A DNA stretch of 64,000 nucleotides from Saprospiraceae bacterium (GTDB lineage Bacteria; Bacteroidota; Bacteroidia; Chitinophagales; Saprospiraceae). This document shows positions 1 through 7,442 of the stretch, piece by piece. The stretch lies in contig JADKCC010000037.1 in the NCBI GenBank assembly GCA_016714785.1, positions 1 to 64,000 on the forward strand, given 5' to 3'. A program made the position numbers and the translations under genes. The stretch's first letter is position 1. Each line of letters starts with the position of its first letter. Under the pieces are notes generated by a model. It was not told the origin of the DNA, searched no databases, and saw only the letters and a list, made by a program, of their open reading frames with translations.

Positions 1-1
1 A

Positions 2-394
2 CTTGAACAAATGCGATTTAATCATGCTTTTGATTATGCAATTCATATTGGAGATAAACTCGATATAGGGTCCACTTTCATTCCGCCATTATTGATACAG
101 CCTTTTGTCGAAAATGCCATTCTTCACGGCGTGGCAGGTATTGAACAGCGTGGTAAGATCCAGATTGATATCTCCAAGGAACATCAATATCTATATATCC
201 ATATCATAGACAATGGTAGAGGAATCACTGACAACCAAAAAGATAAGATGCATAAATCCCATGCTATGAAAATCACATCTCAGCGGTTAGACTATATCAA
301 TAGTGCAAAAGACAAGCTCTATAATATCAATACTACCTCAAGTGAAAAGGGTACGCACATCACGATAAGTGTATATTTGCCCCGATGTAGTTAA
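2..394 (+). CDS. LytS/YehU-type sensor histidine kinase, C-terminal part (5' end outside window)
   Basis: The reading frame is open from the first bases of the window, so only the last ~130 residues are seen. They form the HATPase_c ATP-binding domain of the LytS family: an N-box with FVENAILHGV and a G1 box DNGRGI about 30 residues later. The segment just before it (LEQMRFNHAFDY) is the family's usual linker between the His-kinase box and the ATPase domain. These kinases normally sit in the inner membrane and phosphorylate LytTR-type regulators. No LytTR regulator follows here, so a partner would have to lie upstream. Family assignment is firm; signal and target are unknown. Confidence 0.88.
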   Translation, partial: LEQMRFNHAFDYAIHIGDKLDIGSTFIPPLLIQPFVENAILHGVAGIEQRGKIQIDISKEHQYLYIHIIDNGRGITDNQKDKMHKSHAMKITSQRLDYINSAKDKLYNINTTSSEKGTHITISVYLPRCS

Positions 395-526
395 AAGCTA
401 ACAAAACCATTTAATTCCCTATCCAACCATTTACCAATCCGTCTAAACCACTTAGTAAGACCTAAGATTTGATGCTATCGTTTGCCTATATCTTTACATC
501 AAATTGTAAATGAATGAAGGCTAATC

Positions 527-811
527 TTGTCCCGGGATGGTAACAAACAACTCAATGGTGAGCTCGAAATCCGAGATAGCCACTTACAATTTATTTTTCA
601 TGATTTCAGCGAAACGGATCTATCGCTAGAGATACCTTATGATGAAATAGACCATGTAACATATACTAAAGTGTATGGCATAAAGCCCAAAGCGATTGCT
701 ATCCACTCTAAACAAGGAAACAGCAATGTTTTTGTGGTGGAAGACACCAAATCTGTCAAAGAAAAATTAGAAACAACCTTATTAATAAATCATTCAAAAT
801 CAAAAAAATGA
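527..811 (+). CDS. Small GRAM/PH-like domain protein, probable frameshift near the start
   Basis: About 94 residues that look like one compact beta-rich domain of GRAM/PH type: alternating beta strands, an IPYDEI segment near residue 36, and a C-terminal helix (TKSVKEKLETTLL). The open frame starts only at a TTG at 527. An ATG at 514 in another frame gives MKANLVPGW before a stop, which resembles the usual start of such proteins, so an indel near 540 may have split the true N-terminus. The 3' end overlaps the next, decayed frame by ATGA. Function unknown; the fold assignment is inferred from pattern only. Confidence 0.55.
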   Translation: MSRDGNKQLNGELEIRDSHLQFIFHDFSETDLSLEIPYDEIDHVTYTKVYGIKPKAIAIHSKQGNSNVFVVEDTKSVKEKLETTLLINHSKSKK

Positions 812-1611
812 AACACGCTTTTTTTATGTTAGCCTTTTTTATTCATAGTAAAGATATCGTTTGCCTAAAATGTGGAGGTGCAAGGAAAGCTTAAGATTGT
901 CAATGGAAATCAGGGGTATAGATAAGACACACGAGTGACGCAGATGGGAACACCGCATGGAAAACACCAACACAAATGTTGATTAGCTAACAAAAAAGCG
1001 TGAAGGCGGTATTCAGCAGATGTTGGATTGGGAAGTGATCCACTGACTATGTGGCGAGAATGGTATGTGCTGACTCTATATATGGCAAAACTATAAATGC
1101 GGGCGGGATACTATCGGGCCCCTATTACCCTGCATTTATCTACTTCATAGATACTTTAGATATAAACCCTTCATGGAAATGGTTGGCGGCAATACAATAC
1201 CCTTCGCCTCTTATAAGTTCAGGTTCATGGGTTTTGGGGCTGTAGTGGTACAGCGATCACAGGAGCACAAGGTGAGAATTTTCTGGATGGTATTCAGAAT
1301 ACCACGGATCGTTTGGCAGGTTGTACTGCTACAAACACAGCTTTTTCATTTGGTAGTGGCATAGCACCTACTGGATTTTCGATGGCATCAAAAGCAGATG
1401 CAGCCATGATCATCCAGAATGCAGTCATAACGGGGACATGGAATTTGACATATCCAACTACGCCACATTGGACACATCTACTGGAGGAACTGGTACTGAT
1501 GAAGCTACTAAGGTATGGACCATAACAAATTCCGGGAACTCTTGCTCTTACCCACTCAAAGCGGCTACATCAATAAGTTTAGCTTTCAAAGCATACAATA
1601 CATTGCTATAA
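808..1611 (+). pseudogene. Decayed exported/surface protein gene
   Basis: No single frame is open, but pieces in different frames join into one plausible product. It begins at an ATG overlapping the previous stop (MKHAFFMLAFFIHS, signal-peptide-like). VEVQGKLKIVNGNQG follows, then, after a shift, SDADGNTAWKTPTQ, a pattern common at the start of secreted Bacteroidota proteins with tail-fibre-like N-termini. Near 1250-1440 come GAQGENFLDGIQNTTDRLAG and CTATNTAFSFGSGIAPTGF, and finally DISNYATLDTSTGGTGTDEA up to a TAA at 1611. At least four indels or stops interrupt it. It is either a true pseudogene or a badly sequenced stretch. No catalytic motif was recognised. Confidence 0.5.
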
Positions 1612-1710
1612 AAATAAATCGGAGTCATCTGAAAATCCATAAGAGAGTAAGACAGGGATACCGAAAACTGGTTAGAGTAGGTGATTTAAGAATTTTAAAC
1701 ACTATAATTT

Positions 1711-2208
1711 ATGAAATTTTTAGTTTTATTATTAGGAATAATTTTTGGCATTGAAAATGGTACTAACAACTTCAATCTCAGAAATAATGAAAGGGCATTG
1801 ATTTCAATAATTGCAGAAAATGAAGCTGAATTTGCCTTGGCAAATTGTTATTGTAGGATCGGAAATGATGTGGGCAGTAGGGTCAATGAGTATCCAAATT
1901 CGCTTAAAGACTTTGGACATATTGCTAGTTATGGAGGTATTATTGTAACTAATTCAATGGAAGAAGACTGTGGTAGAAAATGCGCAATTAAGGCGGCTGA
2001 TTGGCTAAATCTCTTAAGTAATGACGAGTTATGTAATTATGTCAAAAAGCAAGGATCTCAGAGAATTTTGGCGTATGCAAAAGTTGGGGGAAGGAAATGG
2101 AATGTTAGAGGATCAGGTAAGTCTGCATCATGTTGTGGCAATGGGGGGGCATATTATTGTCCATCTGGGTGGGAATATGACTCAAACCCGAAAAAATGTA
2201 AAGGCTAG
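1711..2208 (+). CDS. Cysteine-rich exported hypothetical protein
   Basis: A 165-residue protein I do not recognise. It starts with a short hydrophobic stretch (MKFLVLLLGIIFGI) that fits a signal peptide. The remainder has nine cysteines grouped as CYC, CGRKC, a single C, CC and C-x-n-C near the C-terminus (ending PKKCKG). An oxidised, disulfide-bonded domain outside the cytoplasm is therefore likely. It lies after the decayed exported gene and before the 21-bp arrays. The start at 1711 is chosen because the hydrophobic segment begins there. The C-terminal segment SCCGNGGAYYC could be a small knot or metal site, but that is speculation. Confidence 0.55.
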   Translation: MKFLVLLLGIIFGIENGTNNFNLRNNERALISIIAENEAEFALANCYCRIGNDVGSRVNEYPNSLKDFGHIASYGGIIVTNSMEEDCGRKCAIKAADWLNLLSNDELCNYVKKQGSQRILAYAKVGGRKWNVRGSGKSASCCGNGGAYYCPSGWEYDSNPKKCKG

Positions 2209-2359
2209 CTTGCACAGTACCAAGTCCTGGTTACAATCATGTTCTAAAGGACAAAGATGGAAATGAGTGGGGATTTATATATAATAATTCGATTTTTCAA
2301 ATGATTCAACCTTCAATTTCTCCAGTAATTTGGAAGGCATGTAATTGAAATACCAAAAA

Positions 2360-2462
2360 AAAGGATGCTTCCAAATTTCTACTTAGAGATGAATCTGATC
2401 ACTCTAATGATGTGATCACGACCTTAAAATCACTGACAAAAAATAAAATGGAAGCATCCTTT
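2360..2462. repeat. 14-bp inverted repeat enclosing a nested hairpin
   Basis: AAAGGATGCTTCCA at 2360-2373 is repeated exactly as its reverse complement at 2449-2462. Inside lies a second palindrome, TGATCAC (2395-2401) against GTGATCA (2412-2418). No open frame of note covers it. It could be a fold in a transcript, or the remains of a small inverted-repeat mobile element. No target-site duplication was evident. Confidence 0.5.
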
Positions 2463-2517
2463 GATATGGTGGACGATGGTACGATATTGGACCTAAAAAT
2501 GGACCGAATCAAATAGC

Positions 2518-2748
2518 AAGTATGGAACTCCTGTTAGCAAGTATGGAACTTCTGTTAGCAAGTATGGAACTCCTGATAGCAAGTATGGAATTTCTGTTAG
2601 CAAGTATGGAACTCCTGATAGCAAGTATGGAATTCCTGTTAGCAAGTATGGAACTCCTGTTAGCAAGTATGGAACTTCCGTTAGCAAGTATGGAACTTTC
2701 GTTAGCAAGTATGGAATTAACCTTAGCAAATATGACACTTCCGTTCCG
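2518..2748. repeat. Tandem repeat array 1: 21-bp unit, about 11 copies
   Basis: Eleven consecutive 21-bp units beginning AAGTATGGAACTCCTGTT. The first nine differ at a few positions, the tenth is more diverged and the eleventh (2728-2748) is degraded. The spacing is exactly 21 bp throughout, with no indels. Because 21 is a multiple of three, several frames stay open across it and read as seven-residue repeats (for example MELLLAS). There is no convincing ribosome site or unique coding flank, so I treat it as a non-coding minisatellite. Confidence 0.9.
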
Positions 2749-2785
2749 TTAAGTATAGCATTAGCCTTGGCGATGAGTATGAATG

Positions 2786-3069
2786 TTCGAAAGCTTAGAT
2801 TGAACGTCCAAAAGCTTAGATTGGATGTCCAAAAGCTTAGATTGAACGTCCGAAAGCTTAGATTGAATGTCCAAAAGCTTAGATTGGATGTCCAAAAGCT
2901 TAGATTGGATGTCCAAAAGCTTAGATTGGACGTCCGAAAGCTTAGATTGAATGTCCAAAAGCTTAGATTGGATGTCCAAAAGCTTAGATTGGATGTCCAA
3001 AAGCTTAGATTGGATGTCCAAAAGCTTAGATTGAATGTCCGAAAGCTTAGATTGAATGTTTGATAGCTT
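2786..3069. repeat. Tandem repeat array 2: 21-bp unit, 13 copies plus a partial
   Basis: Units carrying AAGCTTAGATTGGATGTC recur every 21 bp at 2791, 2812, 2833 and so on to 3043, with a degraded copy at 3064. Variation is confined to a few positions (GATGT, GAACGT or GAATGT; CCAAA or CCGAA). The array starts about 40 bp after array 1 ends but is unrelated to it in sequence. Each unit holds a HindIII palindrome AAGCTT. A lone copy of the unit lies at 4381-4398. Confidence 0.92.
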
Positions 3070-3112
3070 AGAAATAGGGATGTTTTACAATCTCTTCTTG
3101 ATTCCGATTCAT

Positions 3113-3958
3113 TTATTCTTTTATAATTTTACCATGGTGCTGAATACTAGCACATTGTAAAGACAAAAAGTGCATGCCTGAGGGTATATCTTCCATAGGT
3201 ATCTGTAAAGTATTAATCCCTTCCGAGATATAGTAGATATTTGATCTTAGCACTTTCCCTGTGATGTCTCTGATGGTAATTTGGAGATTGCCATCTGCTG
3301 TTGCATTTAAGTCTATATTAGTAAAATTGTGGGCGGGATTTGGGTATATAGAAAGGATGTCTTCCGTTTCTTTTACATTTTTACGCACCAATAGTATTTT
3401 AGAAAGTTGCTCTTTCCCATCATAATCTACTGACCGGAGTCTGTAGTGTGATATGGCTAATGGTTTGGTGTCATTAATGACATAAGATGTTTCTTTGTTG
3501 CTATTGGTTCCTAATACTTTACCCACCTCTGTCCAATTGGTTTTGCCATCAAGACTTCTTTCTACGATTTGCACATCATTATTGGATTCTGATAAAGTGG
3601 TCCAAGATATTACTACAAAATTGTTTTTATCATAAGCTGTTATTGACTTTAGATGAATGGGTAGTACTCCTGCATTGTAGGTGCATGTCGGGCCGCCGGA
3701 AATGGTAAAGCTACCTGTAAAGCCTCCTTGATTAGCCCCGCAGCCACCGCCAGGTCTGTACTCAGCAGGTGATGCACTTGTGCCAGCTCCCGAATCGTAT
3801 GTAAATCCATTTATTAAGGGCAAAGGGGAAGGGGGCGTACTCCATACCAAATAAATACAGCCATTTGCAGATGTAGTGGCACTGCTTGGGCATTGAGAAA
3901 AACTTTTTTGGTATAAAAATAAAAACATAGATAAGATGAAGAAAATTTTCTTTTTCAT
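3113..3958 (-). CDS. T9SS type A cargo protein with fibronectin-like region
   Basis: 281 residues. A signal peptide (MKKKIFFILSMFLFLYQKSFSQ) is followed by a Gly/Cys/Pro-rich segment (about 20-100). Next comes a beta-sandwich-like region with ISWTTLSESNN and SHYRLRSVDYDGKEQ, the pattern that usually precedes sorting domains in these proteins. The C-terminus is a type A sorting domain (IYPNPAHNFTNIDL near 205, then a GMHFLSLQ strand). The product should cross the outer membrane through the type IX system and be anchored at the cell surface or released. No enzyme motif is visible. The gene is flanked by array 2 on one side and by a lone array-2 unit on the other. Confidence 0.88.
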   Translation of the reverse strand: MKKKIFFILSMFLFLYQKSFSQCPSSATTSANGCIYLVWSTPPSPLPLINGFTYDSGAGTSASPAEYRPGGGCGANQGGFTGSFTISGGPTCTYNAGVLPIHLKSITAYDKNNFVVISWTTLSESNNDVQIVERSLDGKTNWTEVGKVLGTNSNKETSYVINDTKPLAISHYRLRSVDYDGKEQLSKILLVRKNVKETEDILSIYPNPAHNFTNIDLNATADGNLQITIRDITGKVLRSNIYYISEGINTLQIPMEDIPSGMHFLSLQCASIQHHGKIIKE

Positions 3959-4450
3959 GAATAAGTATTTAAGGTTTTGATAAAAATGTAAAATAGTTAT
4001 TTGATAATAAGTTCAAACAGTAAATAAATATTAATAGTATTTTTTGGGGTAAAGGGTGGTATGGGGAAAAAGTGACACAAAATTATAATTTGCATTAGAA
4101 ATATATCAATTTTAAGTGAAAAAAAAACTATACAAAGATATAATATTTTTAATATTATATGTATATGTCTGTTTAAAAGGCCAATAGTTTATTATCTTAA
4201 AGTAAAACTGAATACTCTATAATTGATATTTCAAACTATCATGGTATATAAGTCTAACTTCGTTCTCATACTTTAATTATTTCTTTATTTTTCTAGTAAA
4301 AAAATGTGTGGAATGTAAGCTTACTTTGTATATTCATTAATTAACATTTAGTTTTTGTAATCCTACTTAATGTCATCTAGAAGCTTAGATTGAATGTCAG
4401 GATGCCATCCTGTTTTTCAATATAGAACCAGGTACAGATTATGAAAATAT
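3959..4450. other. AT-rich intergenic stretch with no gene
   Basis: No credible open frame. It would hold the promoter of the minus-strand gene ending at 3113, but I see no clear TAnnTTTG match. The one recognisable item is the solitary array-2 repeat unit at 4381-4398. Confidence 0.7.
4381..4398. repeat. Solitary copy of the array-2 repeat unit
   Basis: AAGCTTAGATTGAATGTC matches 18 of the 21 positions of an array-2 unit. It lies 1.3 kb from the array, in the same orientation, across the gene at 3113-3958. Confidence 0.85.
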
Positions 4451-4483
4451 AATAAAAAAGCCCGCTCTTCGGAGAACAGGCTT
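4451..4483 (-). terminator. Rho-independent terminator of the alanine symporter gene
   Basis: On the minus strand a stem AAGCCTGTTCTC / GAGCGGGCTT with a CGAA loop is followed by a run of T, about 25 bp past the stop codon of the symporter gene. Confidence 0.85.
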
Positions 4484-4507
4484 ATAAAATAAATGTGGCT
4501 TTGTATT

Positions 4508-6175
4508 TTATTTTGCGCCTTTGATGGCAGTTTCAAATCTTGTTAATTGTTTTTTGACTACAGGGTATAAGAATAAAAGACCTATCATGTTAGGGAAAAC
4601 CATGGCTAAAATCATAGCATCAGAAAATCCCCAAACAGCACTCATATTGGCAGATGCACCTATCACTATGAAGATCAAAAACAATACTTTGTAGGTCAAC
4701 TCCATGGCTTTACTTTTGCCAAAGAGATACATCCATGCTTGCAAACCATAATACGACCAAGAAATCATCGTAGATACGGCAAACAAGAATATAGCTAAGG
4801 TTAGCACTTTAGGGAACCAAGATATGGTTTCTCCAAAAGCAAGAGAGGTAAGCGTGGCTCCTTGATAACTGATACCGTTGATAGTTACGGCTTGATTGCC
4901 ATATTCAAAAACTCCGTTGCCATTAAATATGATGATAACCAATGCTGTCATGGTACAAATGACAATGGTGTCTATAAATGGCTCTAATAGAGCTACTAAA
5001 CCTTCTGATGCAGAGTATTTGGTCCTTACCGCAGAGTGTGCTATGGAAGCCGATCCTGCACCTGCTTCATTGGAGAATGCTGCTCGTCTGAAACCAATCA
5101 CTAAAACACCAATCAAACCACCTAATCCAGCTTGTGGATTGAATGCTTCAGTAAATATTTGTGAAAATGCTGTTCCTATAAATGAATAATGTGTTCCAAT
5201 GACAATGAGACAAGCTAATATATAAATCACGGCCATGAATGGTACTATTTTTTCGGTGACTGTGGCTATTCTTTTGATACCTCCTATGATAGTGATACCT
5301 ACCAATATGGCAATGCCAATACCGATGATAAATCCTGAATTACCACCTGTCATTCCTAACATGGATGCGATTTGAGCGGCAGCTTGATTGGATTGAGCAG
5401 CATTGCCTCCACCAAATGATCCACCTATACATAGCACTGCAAAAAATGCCGCTAAAAATTTCCCCAAGCCAGTATATCCTTTCTCTTTCAGTCCTTTTGA
5501 GAGGTAATACATTGGGCCTCCGAACACTACACCATCTTTATTTACATCGCGATATTGTACACCCAAAGTACACTCTACAAATTTTAAGGTCATACCTAAT
5601 AGCCCGCTCACGATCATCCAAAACGTAGCACCTGGTCCACCAAGAGAAATAGCTATCGTAACTCCCGCTATATTGCCCAAACCTACCGTACCTGATACCG
5701 CTGTGGCTAATGCTTGAAAATGGCTCACTTCGCCATGATGGTGTTCGTCTCTGATGGTATCTGGGTTGTCTCCATCTACGGTATTGAAATTTACTTCTGG
5801 ATGCAATTCTGGTGTGCCAGCCATTTCTATAGCATCGTATTTTCCTTGAACCACCTTAAGAGCTAAACCAAATTTTCTAATACTTGGAAACCCAAAATAA
5901 AAGGAGAAGAATAACCCACCCAAACTAAGTATAATGACGATAAGCGGTATCTGCGTACCAGCTATTGGGAAAGAATATAGCACGATGCCTTCTATAGCAT
6001 TGGCAAAAGGAGTGAAGGCTTGATTGATACGCTCATCCAGTCCAACGGGTACAGGCGTTTCTGCAGCCATTAAAGTGGTTTCTGTGCTTGTTGTTATGAG
6101 TGTGTCTGTCTGTGCTTGTATATTATTTATAAAAATAAATAAGGTAAGCATTAGAGTTGTTTTTAAAAAGTGCAT
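4508..6175 (-). CDS. Sodium:alanine symporter family protein (AGCS/AlsT)
   Basis: 555 residues with about ten hydrophobic segments, typical of the AGCS family, which imports alanine or glycine with Na+ across the inner membrane. Family signatures include TAVSGTVGLGNIAGVTIAIS (about 160-180), GGPGATFWM, and FRRAAFSNEAGAGSASIAHS near 365. An extra N-terminal part comes before the first transport segment: a signal-peptide-like MHFLKTTLMLTLFIFINNIQAQ followed by a Thr/Glu-rich linker. This extension places the mature N-terminus outside the cytoplasm. The gene has its own promoter (6220-6250) and terminator, so it is a single-gene unit. Family is certain; the exact amino-acid substrate is inferred. 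Confidence 0.93.
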   Translation of the reverse strand: MHFLKTTLMLTLFIFINNIQAQTDTLITTSTETTLMAAETPVPVGLDERINQAFTPFANAIEGIVLYSFPIAGTQIPLIVIILSLGGLFFSFYFGFPSIRKFGLALKVVQGKYDAIEMAGTPELHPEVNFNTVDGDNPDTIRDEHHHGEVSHFQALATAVSGTVGLGNIAGVTIAISLGGPGATFWMIVSGLLGMTLKFVECTLGVQYRDVNKDGVVFGGPMYYLSKGLKEKGYTGLGKFLAAFFAVLCIGGSFGGGNAAQSNQAAAQIASMLGMTGGNSGFIIGIGIAILVGITIIGGIKRIATVTEKIVPFMAVIYILACLIVIGTHYSFIGTAFSQIFTEAFNPQAGLGGLIGVLVIGFRRAAFSNEAGAGSASIAHSAVRTKYSASEGLVALLEPFIDTIVICTMTALVIIIFNGNGVFEYGNQAVTINGISYQGATLTSLAFGETISWFPKVLTLAIFLFAVSTMISWSYYGLQAWMYLFGKSKAMELTYKVLFLIFIVIGASANMSAVWGFSDAMILAMVFPNMIGLLFLYPVVKKQLTRFETAIKGAK

Positions 6176-6219
6176 ATCTGCGATTGTTTTGAATTGTTGA
6201 ATGGTATTATTCAGTGTCT

Positions 6220-6250
6220 CAAAAGTATAGTTTTATTTTTTATTAACAAA
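6220..6250 (-). promoter_or_regulatory. Bacteroidota-type promoter of the alanine symporter gene
   Basis: Minus strand: TTTG (6250-6247), a 19-nt spacer, then TACTTTTG (6227-6220). This fits TTTG-N19-TAnnTTTG exactly and lies about 45 nt upstream of the ATG. Confidence 0.8.
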
Positions 6251-6771
6251 ATGTTTACAGTAAAATCAATGAAATTGCAGTTTGGGTGTATTTGGTGTAA
6301 TGTTTTGTATTAGGTTATATATTTTGCCTATGTGAATTTTTTCTTTGATATTTTTGCTCAAATTTTGATAAGTTGTATTTTTGAAGTGTATAATTTTGTT
6401 GTAATAATTTAGTATGTTCCTATGGATTGACTTCAGAATAAGTAATTTTTTTGTACTTTTCTAAAATTCTTGAGCATTAATAAAAAATAAACATTTATCC
6501 TTTAAGTAATTAGTAAAGAAGCTTTGAACATATTTACATTAACTTTGGTATAGATTTTTTGGCAAAGTTTTAGAAGAATTTAGCGGTGATATTGTGCTTT
6601 AAGACATTGAAATTGATAAAAAAAACACCAAAGAAGCTTTGAAGTTTGATCAGCGTAATTTTTTAGTTACTTTTGACCTATATTTCATTATTTTATTCCA
6701 AAGGCTATACTTTGAAATATGAAATGAATACATTTTAATTCAGTGTATATTGAGCATCAACACCTTTATTC
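6251..6771. other. AT-rich intergenic stretch, nothing recognised
   Basis: About 520 bp between divergent genes, very rich in A and T. Apart from the symporter promoter at its left edge I see no gene, repeat or clear hairpin. The plus-strand promoter for the lipoprotein at 6772 must lie here but is not obvious. Confidence 0.6.
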
Positions 6772-7329
6772 ATGATTTATTCAAAAATAATTATTTTCTT
6801 GGTTCTTATACTTTCCTTAGTTTTACATTCTTGTAAAACCGATAAAACATATCCTACTACCATTGATACAGTTATAGCTTCGGATACATCTATTCATAAA
6901 GTGCCTGCAAGTTTTGATATGTCCTATTTTAAGATGGAAAATGGTGCGTATGTCATTCCATGGCCATTGATGATGAGTGTAAAATTTGAAGAAAAATATG
7001 ATGAAAAAATGGGTATGGAAGTATCATTACCTATGTTTAGTGATACTTTGAGAGCATTGGATGGCAAAACGGTACAAGTGGAAGGTTTTTACATACCTGT
7101 GAGTGAAACTGGCGATGACAACATTGTGATACTCTCTGCATTTCCATTTGCGCAGTGTTTTTTCTGTGGCAAAGCAGGCGTTGAGTCCATCATTGATATC
7201 TTGGCTCCCAAAAAATTGCCTTTGATGAAATTGGATGCTAAAATCAAATTCAGAGGACGACTCAAACTCAATAGAGACAATTTCGACTACCTTATTTATG
7301 TGCTGGAAGAAGCTGAGTTGGCTGATTGA
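6772..7329 (+). CDS. Lipoprotein with DUF3299-like domain
   Basis: 185 residues. The N-terminus is a lipoprotein signal ending LVLHSC, so Cys21 should be lipidated. The remainder resembles small OB-like exported proteins of Bacteroidota. LDGKTVQVEGFYIPVS (about 95-110) is followed by ILSAFPFAQCFFCGKAGVES near 124-143. The CFFCGKAG segment, with two closely spaced cysteines, is the most conserved-looking part and could bind a metal or form a disulfide. Function is unknown. It stands alone between the symporter and the convergent adhesin operon. The DUF3299 link is a pattern-based guess; the lipoprotein call is firm. Confidence 0.7.
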   Translation: MIYSKIIIFLVLILSLVLHSCKTDKTYPTTIDTVIASDTSIHKVPASFDMSYFKMENGAYVIPWPLMMSVKFEEKYDEKMGMEVSLPMFSDTLRALDGKTVQVEGFYIPVSETGDDNIVILSAFPFAQCFFCGKAGVESIIDILAPKKLPLMKLDAKIKFRGRLKLNRDNFDYLIYVLEEAELAD

Positions 7330-7442
7330 TTTTACTTTAGCATCACAAAAAAGTATAAAATGGACAAAATCTATCCTGCAAAAAAAACTTAATATTTGTT
7401 CATTGTTCCATGTGATAAATTGGCCAAATAGATTGACAACCC

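Noticed and set aside
2493..3063. Four open frames across arrays 1 and 2 as repeat proteins
   Set aside because: A 21-bp unit keeps several frames open on both strands by arithmetic alone. None has a convincing start region or a unique domain outside the array.
4896..5189. Plus-strand frame inside the alanine symporter
   Set aside because: Shadow of the real gene on the other strand, with no recognisable product.
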